A stretch of DNA of 49,161 nucleotides, taken from the NCBI GenBank assembly GCA_025201845.1, contig MU603977.1, forward strand, positions 3,039 through 52,199, read 5' to 3'. Both the position numbers and the translations under genes were made by a program. Each line of letters opens with the position of its first letter. Positions within the stretch are counted from its first letter, which is position 1. Below, piece by piece: positions 9,347-20,215 of the stretch. A model generated the notes under the pieces. That model made no database searches and was not told the DNA's origin. It worked only from the letters and a program-made list of their open reading frames with translations. The stretch is from Martensiomyces pterosporus (taxonomy: Eukaryota; Kickxellomycota; Kickxellomycetes; Kickxellales; Kickxellaceae).

Positions 9347-10669
9347 ATGCAGCCTACAATGGGAGCCAAGACGAGGACTAGGCTTCCGGTTATTACAACA
9401 GTCGATGATTACGACAGGGACTATTCGCGGAAACGCACAGCCGGGGCTCTTAACAAGCACGCAGCGCAACCAAGTAATGGCTCTGCAACCCCTTCGCACA
9501 CCGGCCATTCCCATGCCCATGGCCACCCAACGCTCCCCACACCGGCTGCCTCTGTGAAGGCCCACCAGCAGCTTGACCCCATGCAGTATATAGCAAAGGC
9601 GCGTGGGTTTCTGCAAAGCATAATGAGCGACGACGAATCTCGCAGCATATTTGTGTTCTTGCTGCTGAACCTGTCGTATATGTTTGTGCAGATCGTCTAT
9701 GGCTACATCACCAACAGCCTGGGCCTCATATCAGACGCTATCCATATGCTCTTTGACTGCATGGCGCTGGCAATTGGGCTGATTGCAGCGGTTATGAGCA
9801 AGTGGCCGCCCAGCGACACATTCACTTTTGGGTATGATCGCATAGAGATCCTCTCAGGGTTTGCCAATGGCGTGTTTCTCATGCTCATATCTGTGTCGAT
9901 TTTCTTTGAGGCTATCGAGCGACTCCTGCACCCGCCAGAGATGAACACGCAGCGGCTGCTCCTCGTATCCTTTGGCGGGCTTGTTGTAAATCTTTTCGGG
10001 ATGTTTGCCTTCAACGGCCACGCGCACCATCACCATGGGGGCCATGGTAGCTGCAGCCATTCGCACGCGGAAGACCATCATTCCAGCAACGGCCACGACC
10101 ATGGCCACGACCATAGCCATAGCCACAGCCATGAGCATGGCCACAGCCACAGCCACAGCCATGGGCATAATCACCACCGCAGTCAGAACATGCAAGGCGT
10201 GTTCCTCCATGTGCTTGCAGATACACTTGGAAGCGTGGGCGTCATCATCTCTACCTTGCTGATACAGTGGTTCGGGTGGACAGGATTTGACCCGCTAGCT
10301 TCAATTATGATCGCCGCGCTCATCTTTGCCAGCGTCATACCGCTTGTGCGCGACTCAATGCACATGCTTCTGCTGCGTCTGCCCGACCACTCGCAAGCGG
10401 AGGTTCAAGAGGCCATTCACCAGATCTCCGACAGCGTAAGCGGCGTCACCGCTCTATCCAAAGTCCAATTCTGGCCCATCACCGAGACCCAGATCATGGG
10501 CATAATACATGTGAAGGTCGACCCGAACTTCGCCTCTGCAAAGGACGAGCTGCCTCTCTGCACCATCAGCATGCGCGACAGTATTACCCGCACCATAGAC
10601 GGCATTGTACGGTCCAATGTCTCCGGGCTGCGAGACATTTTTGTCCACGTCGACGTAGACGCTGTGTAG
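9347..10669 (+). CDS. Cation diffusion facilitator, Msc2/ZnT5/ZnT7-type zinc transporter
   Basis: A 440-residue protein from the ATG at 9347; a second in-frame ATG is at 9359. It has six predicted membrane segments and the two HxxxD zinc sites of the family: H133/D137 in TM2 (SDAIHMLFDCMA) and H288/D292 in TM5 (HVLADTLG). The histidine site in TM2 and the flanking sequence NSLGLISDAIHMLFDC place it with Msc2/ZnT5/ZnT7, which load zinc into the ER and Golgi lumen, usually as part of a heteromer. The loop between TM4 and TM5 (about 224-277) is a long His/Asp/Ser repeat, a zinc-sensing or buffering loop, and there is a smaller His cluster near residue 52-60. The C-terminal cytoplasmic domain is complete. 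Msc2 proper has many extra N-terminal spans; this one is short like ZnT7. Confidence 0.92.
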   Translation: MQPTMGAKTRTRLPVITTVDDYDRDYSRKRTAGALNKHAAQPSNGSATPSHTGHSHAHGHPTLPTPAASVKAHQQLDPMQYIAKARGFLQSIMSDDESRSIFVFLLLNLSYMFVQIVYGYITNSLGLISDAIHMLFDCMALAIGLIAAVMSKWPPSDTFTFGYDRIEILSGFANGVFLMLISVSIFFEAIERLLHPPEMNTQRLLLVSFGGLVVNLFGMFAFNGHAHHHHGGHGSCSHSHAEDHHSSNGHDHGHDHSHSHSHEHGHSHSHSHGHNHHRSQNMQGVFLHVLADTLGSVGVIISTLLIQWFGWTGFDPLASIMIAALIFASVIPLVRDSMHMLLLRLPDHSQAEVQEAIHQISDSVSGVTALSKVQFWPITETQIMGIIHVKVDPNFASAKDELPLCTISMRDSITRTIDGIVRSNVSGLRDIFVHVDVDAV

Positions 10670-10871
10670 TACGGCTGCCTCCACACCTTTGATCAAGCTG
10701 ATTTCCGATCAGGCAGCCAGGATTAGCCAGCAAGAAAAAAAGCACCTCCAAAGCAAGGTCATCAGCTATTTTGCAATCAACAACAGCAGCCTCTGGCCAC
10801 TTTGCCTCTTGTTTATTTTCATCTCGAATTGCGCTTTTATTGTCACAACTTGCTTGTCCCGCTCTACTAGA

Positions 10872-11498
10872 ATGGGGAAGCCCAAGGAGAAGGAGAAGTC
10901 CAAAAAGCACAGCAAGGACTCGAAGGGTTCTGAAAGCCACAGCAAAGCAAAGCGGCATGGGCACGGCAAGGCTGATACAGCAGATGCATTGAGGGTGAAG
11001 AAGCCAGGCAAGGAGGACAAGTATAAGAAGCAAAAGAGGCGGAGGCAGGAAAAGAAGGACGGGAAGGAGAAGCAGGACAAGAAAGAGAAAAAGGGCAAGA
11101 AAGAGAAAAAGGACAAGAAAGAGAAAAAGGACAAGAAAGAGAAAAAGGACAAGAAGGATAAAAAGGAAAAGTCGTCGGGCGATAGCAACGATCGGTCAGA
11201 CACCAAGCCAGAAGCACCCGCTCCTGGCACGGCAACTGGCTGGAACAACTGGGCAGCTGCAGAGTTTGACTGCGATGAGCGCAAGCAGAAGTTCTTGCGG
11301 TTCATGGGCATCAAGAGCACGGGCTCGTCCGCCGGTGCGAATGCGGGCGCCAGCGCAACCTCTCAGTCGCCATTCGAGTCGGCCATAACGAAGACCGGCG
11401 CAGGCAGGATACAACAGGAGCTTGAGAAGCAGTTCCAGGCCGGACTCGCGCTCCGCAGCCAGAAGCAGCGCGGCGGCCGCGGCGGCCTTGGTGCATAG
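10872..11498 (+). CDS. Lysine-rich protein with C-terminal SMAP (small acidic protein-like) domain
   Basis: A 208-residue protein from the ATG at 10872; the frame is open upstream without an ATG. Residues 1-105 are extremely Lys/Glu-rich, with the repeating hexapeptide KKEKKD encoded by an 18-bp tandem repeat around 11083-11166. The C-terminal part carries the SMAP signature: WNNWAAAEFDCDERKQKFLR, then FMGIK, and at the end ELEKQFQAGLALRSQKQRGG followed by RGGLGA. Known proteins with this C-terminal domain, such as KNOP1, are nucleolar, and the basic tract here would act as a nuclear or nucleolar localisation signal. The biochemical function of the family is not established. The gene ends tail-to-tail with the myosin gene. 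Confidence 0.8.
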   Translation: MGKPKEKEKSKKHSKDSKGSESHSKAKRHGHGKADTADALRVKKPGKEDKYKKQKRRRQEKKDGKEKQDKKEKKGKKEKKDKKEKKDKKEKKDKKDKKEKSSGDSNDRSDTKPEAPAPGTATGWNNWAAAEFDCDERKQKFLRFMGIKSTGSSAGANAGASATSQSPFESAITKTGAGRIQQELEKQFQAGLALRSQKQRGGRGGLGA

Positions 11499-11680
11499 AA
11501 ATGCAGAGCCAGCAGCCATCGCTAGATTGCCAGCGAGGAGCCGGCAGCATGCCACCACACAACGCAAGGCAGCACAGGCCTTGAGCTTAGAAGGGTACTT
11601 GCATGTATAAGAAAATAAAAGAAACAAGAAAAAAAAAAGGCCCCTCAGCTGCTGGCACCACTTCATGGGCGCACCCTTGT

Positions 11681-14600
11681 CTATGCAAGCGATGGCGACG
11701 CGTTGCGGCTTCTCAAAGAGCTAAGCTCGCGCTCAAGACGGAGCTTGGCGACACTCAGCCTCTCCTCGCTTTGCTCGAGCTCTCTGATCTGCTCCTCAAG
11801 GCGCTTGACCTTGCCTGTCAGGTGCTGCATGTCGACCTCGGTCCGCTGCTTGGTCTTGTCCTTTTCGCCAATCTGGAACTGGAGCTCTCTGATCTGGCGC
11901 TCCATCTGCTTGGTCTTTTGCTGGTACTCTAACGACGCCTTTGCCTGGCTCTCGATCTTGGACGCCAAGTCGGCTGGCACAGGCTGGAACCGCTTGTTGC
12001 CCCTAGCCTGGGATGCCACAGCGTCGGTCTCCAGCTCAACAATGCGCAGCTTCAGGCTCTTCAGCTGCTTCTCAAGGCTGTTCTTCTCCTTGGTCAGAAT
12101 CGTGTTCGCCTCGCGCTCCTTGTCAAGCGCCAAGTGCGCATCGGCAATAATGGCGTCGAGGCGGTTAACTCTGTCCTCAGCCGAGGTATGATCCTCGTTG
12201 ATCTCCTCAAGCTTCGCCCTCGCAGACCTGACCTCGTCTTCCAGCTGCAGCGCTGCCTTTTCGGCTGTCTGCCTGCCCTGGCTGGCCTCAATGTACTTGT
12301 CCTGCGCTTCATCCACGCGGGCCTCGAGCTTCTCCTTCACCACGCGCATCTCGTCGCGCAGCGCCTCGGCCTCTGCAGCCCTGGTTTCGGCAGACTCAAG
12401 CGAGTGCTTTGCGCGGCCAAGCTCCTCCTCCAGCGCCTTTGCTGCATCTCTCGCCTTCTCGTATGCAGGCGCAATCTCCTCGAGCTTGGCCATCACACGC
12501 ATCAGCTCCTTTTTAGCATCCGCCGCCTCCTCGTTGGCGCGATCGAGCTCCTGGCTCTTAATCGCCAGATCGCTGTCCAAGTTGATGTAGGCTTCGCGGA
12601 GCTCCACGTGGTCCTTCTTGATCGAGTCAAGCTCCTGCGTGGTTTCTTCCAGCTCCTTTTGGTACGTGCTACGCAGCTCGTCCATGACGCGGTCATGGTC
12701 GTCCACGTCGCCGCGGTGCCTGTCCGAGACAGCACCCAGCTCTCTTTGCAGCCCGTCGCGCACCTGCTCTAGCTCGGCAATCACCAGTGCGCTGTCGTCA
12801 AGCTTGGACTGAAGACCAAGAGACTGGGCCTCGAGAGAATGGACGAGATCCTCGGCCGCATTGCGTGCCCGAAGCGACTCCTCAAGAGATGCCTGGGCCT
12901 CCTTGGCCTCCGCTCGAGCAGCTTGGGCAGTCTTTTCGGCGTGGCTCCTCTGGTCGTTGGCTTCCCGGACCGAGGCTTCGTAGCTCGCCAGGCCCTCACG
13001 CATCTCCTCAAGCTTCTCGCTGAGCTCGTTGGAGAGCTCTTCGTTGTTGCCACGCAGAGATCTCTCCGTGGAAAGCTGCTCTTTCAGGCTAGCCAGCGCG
13101 TCCCTGGCCTCGTCGCGCTCGCGCTCAGCCACCAAGAGCGACGCACTGGCACTTTCAAGCTCGCCTTGAAGCGTTCCAAAGCTGCGGTCAAGATCAACAA
13201 GCTCGTTTTGCTTCTCCTCGACTTCCCGCTGCGCCGCATGCAGGGCGTTTGTCAGTGCCTGGCGAGATTCCTCGATGGCTTGGATTCGCTGCTCAGCGTC
13301 AGCCTGCACCCGCTTCACCGCTGTTTCGTCGGCAGCCGCACTCCGGCCAACGTTGCTCAGGCCGCGAGCAGTGTCCTCTGCATTGCCAAGCTGGCTGTAC
13401 GCCTCCTCGAGCCTTTCACGCAGCTCGACGTTCTCGTTGTCAAGCCGGTTGCGCGCATCCAAGTGGTATGCCGCCTGAGCCATCACCTCCTCAAGACGCC
13501 TCTCAAGGCGCTGCTGCTTGCGCCCGAGCTGGGCCAGCTCCATGTCGCGAGACTCAAGCACCTCCTGTAACGACCCAGCCTTCTTCTCGTGCCGGTCAGC
13601 CAAGGCCTTGTAGTCCTCGACAGCCTTGCGCAGTGCCTCAGCCTCGATTTCAGCGCTGCCAAGCTTCGAGTTTAGCTCGCGCTTCGCACTTTCGACCTCG
13701 CTGCGTGTGCGCGCAGACTGATCAGCTGTTTGCTGGACGCGCTGCAGCTCAGCCTCCACCTCATCCTTCGCACGCTGCAGGCGCTCGCGCTCGCTTGTCT
13801 CGCTATCTAGCTTCTCGCCAAGGGCAGTGACCTCCTGCAACAGCTGGCGGCGGCTCTCCTCGGCCTGGCTCTCCTTCGCATCCAGCTCCTGCTGGAGCTT
13901 CTCCTGGATCTCCTTGTGCTGAGCTTCCCAGCGCGACTTTATCTCCTCGGCCTTCATGTGCTCGGCCGTCTCCTGGTCCAGGCGTGCCTGCAGGTCTGCT
14001 ACGACGCCCTCAAGTTCTTCGCGGGCTCTCTGCAGCTCATGCATACTGCGAGCGCCATCGCCGACCTCGTCAACAAGGCTTTGCAGCCTGCGGTCTGTCT
14101 CGGAGTATGTTGACTGCAGCTCATTGATTTGGCTGTCGCGCTGCTTGATGTCGCTGGCCAGCTGGCCGGCCATAGCCTGGCTCTGCTGGAGGTCCTCTGC
14201 CAGGGCGTCGTACTGCTCCTTGAACTCCGAGTTTGCATTCTCCAACTCAACGGCATGCGACCTCTCGCGCTCGTTCTCGAGTTTGAGGTCCTCAAGCTCG
14301 GATGTCAGTCGCGAGCGGGCCTTCTCCAAGTTCGCGCACCTGCCCTCCAGCTCTTCGTAGCCGGCACGCACATCCTCAAGCTCGGCGACCGCCTCCAGCC
14401 GCGCCTCCTCCAGCTGCTGCACGCGGTTCACGGCATCCTCGTGGTACTTCTCCTTGAGATCCTCATACTCCTTTGACTGGTTGGTGATGCGCTGCTGGTA
14501 GCTGTCCTTGATCGACTCATTCTCCTCAAGACGCGCCTCCAGCTCCTTTACCGCCCTCAGGGCATCTGACAGCTCCTTGTTTGCGGCTGCCAGCTGCTGC

Positions 14601-17600
14601 TGGTCTCTGGCTGATGCAGCCTCAGTGACAGCCAGCCTTTCAGCCAGCTCGTTGCGCTCGCCCTCAGCGCCTTCAATCTGGCTCCTCAGCTCCAGCAATT
14701 CCTTCGCAGCCTGATCATGGCTCTGCTTCGTATCGGCAAACACAGTCTCGATCTCGCGGGATTTTGCTGTGGCGTCGGTAAGCTGGCCCTCCAGCATCAT
14801 GTTGGTGCCCTCAAGCTCCTCGAGCCTCGCGAGATGCTCGTTGAGCTGAGACTCCATCTCATGCGCATTGAACTCTAGTCCGTCGCGCTCCTGGATGGCC
14901 ACGTCTCTCTCTTGGCGGAGCTGCTCAAGGTCGCTACGCATAGCCTCCTCGGATTCAATGTGCGAGTGCTTGAAATCCTCCAGCTCTCTGGTCATGTCAG
15001 CCAGCTCGCCGCGCAACTTTGACAACTCCTCCTCGCGCATGCGCCGGAGCTCGCTCTCACGAGTTCCTTGGTCCGCCTTTTCGTCAATGAGCTGGCGAAG
15101 CTCGCCAATCTCGTGCGACATGCGTGAGCTAGCCTCCGTAAGCCGCTGCTTATCCTGCTGCATGTTCGCCAAAGACTGCTCGGAGGCGGCTAGCTTGATT
15201 CCGAGGGCGCTGCGCTCCTTTTCAAGCGCCTGCTGCACGGTCTGCAGCTCGGCTGTCTGCGCCTTGAGCCTCTCGACATCAGACAGCGCCGCGTCGCGAT
15301 GCCTCACTGCCTCAGCAGCATCAGCCTCCAGCCGTGCAAGGTCCGCTGACGTCTTCTTTGAGATGCTCGCCAGCTCGGCCTCTGCTTCGGCCTTTGCACC
15401 GAGCTCAGCGTCCTTCATTTCAAGCTCAGCACTCACGTGCTGCAGCTCCTCGGCAATCTGCGACTCAATCTCCTTGCTCTTTGCCAGCGACCCCTCGAGG
15501 TCGGCGATGCGCTGCAGAGAGCCGGCATGGTCGGCTTCAAGCGTGGCCACAAGCTGCTTGTACTCAGCCAGGTCGGCCTCGACACTGGCCAAGGCATCGT
15601 CCTTCTCCCTGTGCTGAGATGCCAAATCGCGCATTGCCCCAGCCTCGCTCTCCATTTGCTGTGTGACGCTTTGCAGGCTCTCCTCCATCTCCGCCTTGAT
15701 GCGCGCCAGCTCCTCGCACTGCTCCTCGAGTTCCTCGAGCTTGCTGGCGTGCTCGCGCAGGCTGTCTTCGAGCGCCACCTCGCGCTCCTGCGTGCGCTTG
15801 AGGATTTCCTCCTGGTCCAAGGCTGCGCTGCGCTCAGAGATGAGCAGCGACTCGATCTCACTCTTGGCTCTTTCGAGGTCGGCGCGCTCGCTCTCCAGCC
15901 TCCTGCGTTCCTCCTCCTCGCCCTTAGCCCTGGCCTCCAGGTCGGTGATCATCGTGTCCTTCTTGCGCATCTCCTCGTCGACTCTGGTGACATGCAGCAG
16001 CGGCTTCACCGTGCGGTAAAGCTTCCACCAGGGCCACTCACAGAGCTGGTTGTACACACGAGCATTGCGCTGGATCACGCGGATCGCCTTGGCCTGCTCA
16101 ATGCGTCTGCGGAACCGGCTGCGCGACAGGGCACCGCGTGCGACGGCCTGGAACTGGGTAATGATGTGCGATAGCTTCACATCGCGAATCTCCTCGAGCT
16201 CGGCAAGAACACCAGCACGGAAGAACACTTTTGTGTGGCCCAGGCGGTACTTGGCCTTGTCCATCTTGAATGCATCCAGGAGCAGCGATGCAGCCTGCTT
16301 GCTGTCCACAAACACTTGGCGCGGGATGGTGTTGGGGGCAAGGATCTCGTATCTCTGGCGGAACTCTGGGAACGGGATGCGGTTCGGGAAGCCCTGGCGG
16401 GTGATTCGGATGCCCTCAAGCACGCCGTTGCACCGGAGCTGGTCCAGCACAAGCGGCGTGTCGATCTTTCCAGCGCGCTTCTCAGAGTTGGGCAGGATGC
16501 AGCGCACAAAGTGGGGCTGAGTGGAGTTCAGCTGCGCCATCAGCAGGTTGAGCTGGTCCTTGTGCCTCTGAGCGACCGTTCTGAAGGCGCCTCGTTTGAG
16601 GCTGGTAGCCATGCGGGTGCGGCTGCCGCCGCCCGAAGACTCGGCCAGGCCGTCGCCATCAGCATCCGAGTAGTCCGAGTACAGCTGGGCGACAAAGGGC
16701 TCCGTCGAGTTGCCCAGGAGGCGCGTGACGTTTTCGTTCAGGGGATCCTTGTTCTTCTCGAGCCAGCCCTCAGTGCTGTACTCCACCTGCGATGCGTAAT
16801 GGTTGATAATGAAGCCCATGGCAAACCGCGGTGCCTCGTACTTGTCGGACTTGTTGGCCCAAAGCCCATGGAGCTTCTCGGTGAACGTCTTGTCCGTGGC
16901 CTTGGGCATCACGCACTCCTCGTCCAAGCACGACATGATGCCGATGGGCTTTGTGCGGTCGATGAGGTCGATGGTCGGCTGCAAGTCCATGCCAAAGTCG
17001 ATAAAGTTCCACTCAATCCCCTCGCGCTTGTACTCTTCTTGCTCAAGGACAAACATCGTGCGGTTGAAGAACTGCTGGAGCCGCTCGTTGGTGTAGTTGA
17101 TGCACAGCTGCTCGAACGAGTTTGTCTCGAGGATCTCAAATCCCGCAATGTCAAGAACGCCGATAAAAGTCGACTTTCCGTCAGGCCTGTTCATAGCAGT
17201 GTTGATGCGGCTGACCAAGGCGCCAAACATGCGCTCGTACATGGACCGCGCAAGGGCCTCGACAGAGAACACAACCTGCTGCATGTTGCGCGACTGCGTG
17301 ACCCAGTCTCTGCCAGCCTTGATGCTCGGGCGAAGGAGTGCGCGTGTGAACTCGGACAGCTGAATGCCCAAAACGTGGCAGAACTTTTCTGCAGCCACCT
17401 GCTCCTTCAGGACAGCCTCGTCGTTGCGCGTCGCTTGGAACTGGATGTTTCCCAGGTGAAGTATAGCAGCAATGATGCGGAACAGATCAATTTGCTCCTC
17501 TGGCTTGAACCCTGTGATTTCCATTGCGTTGGTGAGCGTCTCGAATTCGGCACGGTCATCAACACCCTGGATCGACTGGCGGCACCTCTTCGTGAATGTG

Positions 17601-18760
17601 TATCCCTCGGGCCCCTTGTCGATAAGCAGCTTGTCCTTGGTTGCCCTGTCCGCGCCCTTCATGAACTGGTAGAAGATGTGGTAGTTGCGCTCCTGCTTGG
17701 ACTGGTGCGTGACGCGAGGCTTCTCAAGAAGGTACCACTCGATGTTTGCACCAGCAATGTGGCCACTGAAGTTGAACTCGATCCGGATAAACTTCCCCTA
17801 CATGCGCGGTTGGCGGCAGCACGGCAGCAAGTAAAGACAACATAATAAAACACCAGCCATATTTTGTTTAGCAGCAAACGCACATTCTGCGCACATGCAT
17901 GCGCGCCCTCCGGCTGGCTGCAACGCGTTTCTAGAGTGGCTGATACTTACGAAGCGAGACGAGTTGTTGTTTCTGATCGTCTGAGCATTGCCGAATGACT
18001 CAAGAATCGGGTTGGCACTGAGGACCTGCTGCTCCAGACTGTTGCCGGAGACACCTGCGCCCGATGCTTGGTTGGCTGCACTGCTGCGGTCGCCAGCAAT
18101 TGCTGTAAGATACTGGATGACTTTTTTGGTGTTCTCGGTCTTTCCAGCACCAGACTCGCCTGTGATAAGGATCGACTGGTTCTCCTTGGAATGCAGCATG
18201 TCGTGGTATGCAGCGTCGGCGATGGCAAATATGTGCGGCGGCACCTCGTTGCGTTTCTTGTTCCTGTAAGCGGCGACGTAGTCACGCCCGTAGATCTGGA
18301 GGTTGTAGTACGGATTGACTGCAACCAAGAAGAGGCCGGAGTAGGTGTAGATCATGTTGGAGGCATAGCGCTGCTTGAGGTTGTGGACGACGGAGGCCTC
18401 ATTGAGGTAGCCCAGATCAGCCATGTCCTCGACCTTTTCAAACTTTGGTGGATTGACCTTTTCGGTTTCGTTGAGGTTGACGACAGCATCGCGGCCTGTC
18501 ATTAGATGGACAACAACGTTGTCGTCGCCTTGCTCCTTGACAACATAGCCAGCAATGTACCCCTCCTTCTCGTGGGGAACCCAAACCCATTTCTTGTCTG
18601 TGAAGTTGACGTTTGCCTGCTCAAACAGGTCAGGAACAGCAGCGGCTGTTTTGCTGCTCAGCGAAGGTGCTGCAATGGGACTCTCGGGTCTGTCAAGGCC
18701 CTGCTGTATAGCCCTTCGGATACTAGCCACTGAGGGCCCTTGTCTGCTTGTTCTGAGCAT
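11681..18760 (-). CDS. Class II myosin heavy chain
   Basis: Two exons: 17951-18760 (270 codons) and 11681-17797 (2039 codons with stop), separated by a 153-bp phase-0 intron (donor GTAAGT, acceptor TAG). The product is 2308 residues. Motor features include the P-loop GESGAGKT (201-208), switch I NNNSSRFGKF (264-273, split by the intron after F270), switch II DIAGFE (486-491), the actin-binding region near HFVRCILPN, and the SH helix around [14 protein letters not shown]. Two IQ-like segments (about 812-865) should bind light chains, and [14 protein letters not shown] marks the lever-tail junction. From about 876 to the end there is continuous heptad-repeat coiled coil of about 1430 residues, which dimerises and assembles filaments. 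The protein drives contractile-ring and cortical actomyosin contraction. At 2308 residues it is longer than the usual 1500-2100 of fungal class II myosins. Confidence 0.95.
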
Positions 18761-19433
18761 GTGTTCTTTATGGCAGAGGGAAGTTGCGGTGGTGGTGGTG
18801 GTGGTAGTGGGTGGCTAGGCAGACGAAATAAGCACCGAAGGCAGAAAGGGGGCAAGGGTTGCAAACAAGAAAGCAGCTAGCAGCTGGTACAAGTGGGCTG
18901 GTATTAGATAGTTGGCTAGGGAGGGTAGAATGAAAAGAAAGAATGAAAGCAAGCAAGAAATGAAAGAGACCTGAAGGCGTGAGAGGGGGATGGCTGGCCA
19001 AGCACCAGGCTTTTATGACGGACAAGTGGTAAACAAACGGCGAGGCGCCCTGCACACATCATGACCACTATACCTGAAGACATCAGCAGAAATGGGCATG
19101 CCCCACCCCTGATTCGCTGGCTTTTCGAAAAGAACAACAATAGCTGCTGCTACCACAGAAAAAAAAAAAGCTGCACCACAAGTCAGCGGCACTGCAAAGG
19201 GACGGCAAGCGGTTGGGATTGCATGGCCAACTCCAGCGTTCTCCGAGCTTTCCCCTCTATTCCAGCACTGAGCCTGGCGTGGGACGAGCCCCTGGCATGC
19301 TAAGCAGCGCTGCTCTGGCGCCAGAGCATATGAGGGCTGGAAGCAGAGTAACCTTATATTGAACACAAGCTGCTGGAGAAAGAGAAACGGCTGCTGCCGG
19401 CTACGAGGGCGCGCAAGCGCACCAAAAGGACCG
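18761..19433. promoter_or_regulatory. Upstream region of the myosin gene
   Basis: No gene seen between the myosin ATG and the SPC1 stop. A (GGT)n microsatellite at about 18786-18808 sits just inside the myosin leader. An A-rich tract at about 19159-19170 is the only other notable element. Confidence 0.35.
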
Positions 19434-19908
19434 TTAGGATGCATGGCTGGTGCCAGTGATGTCGTCATCGCCGTCGTCAGAGACGTCCTCAATAAGCGTC
19501 TTTCGAGACTCGCTGGGACTATCGATGGGCACCTGTGCCTTCCGTGACAGCCAAACCACCGGGCTCCGCTTGAAGTACGGCCACGGCAGCAGCACCACAA
19601 CGTATGTCAGCACAACACCAAACAGGTACGTGTAGAAGCAGAGGCTTAGTCTCTCAAGCGCAAGCCCCACGACCAGCGATACGATTCCAGAGCTCACAAT
19701 GAGCGCATTGGACAGGTTGCTGGCTAGCTTTTGGCCCTCAAAGTCCTACCAACGCCAGCCAAGTCGAGCCAAATTCAAAGAGAAAGGGATGTTAGCAAAT
19801 AGCCATTGCATGCTGTGCACAGTAGCTCAAATCCGTCTTGCGAATTCGGCCACGACGGTGGCAACGTACAATTCTGCCGCTTTCAAACACGGGCCGGAGG
19901 AAGTCCAT
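19434..19908 (-). CDS. SPC1: Signal peptidase complex subunit 1 (SPC12 family)
   Basis: Two exons: 19870-19908 (13 codons, MDFLRPVFESGRI) and 19434-19745 (103 codons plus stop), with a 124-bp phase-0 intron (donor GTACGT, acceptor TAG). The product is 116 residues. The junction gives DFEGQKLASNL, the hallmark of SPCS1/Spc1 (human DYKGQKLAE). Two closely spaced hydrophobic helices follow, the second ending in LPWPYFKRSPVVWL, which matches the family's LPPWPIYRRHPLKWL. The C terminus is acidic (DVSDDGDDD). Spc1 is a small non-catalytic ER membrane subunit of signal peptidase that helps the enzyme distinguish signal peptides from membrane anchors. The short first exon makes the gene easy to miss. 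Confidence 0.9.
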
Positions 19909-20215
19909 TACGCGATAGTTTCTGTGCGTTTGGTAAACAAGGTCTGCAAGCGCCAAGCCAATGAAATAGAAAGAATGTGCCAACTGGTAATTCAGAAAGA
20001 ACAGGGAAAAGCTGTGGCAAACGGCAAGAAAAGAGCGCGGCAGCGCAAAGCAAAAGGGGCGGCTTTGGAGTGAGCCTGTGCTGGCCTCAGCCAATTGGAT
20101 GGAGGCGAGTGGGCAGCGGTAGTAACAAGAGATCAAAACATGCACGCAAGGGCTGTGGCCGTGCACAGCCAGCGAGGAGTACGCGCTACTGCGTGGCGCC
20201 TGGTGCGACTAGCGC

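Noticed and set aside
16235..17845. A 536-codon plus-strand open frame antisense to the myosin motor
   Set aside because: The minus strand encodes a perfectly conserved myosin motor. The antisense frame arises from its codon bias (few T/A in third positions) and shows no domain.
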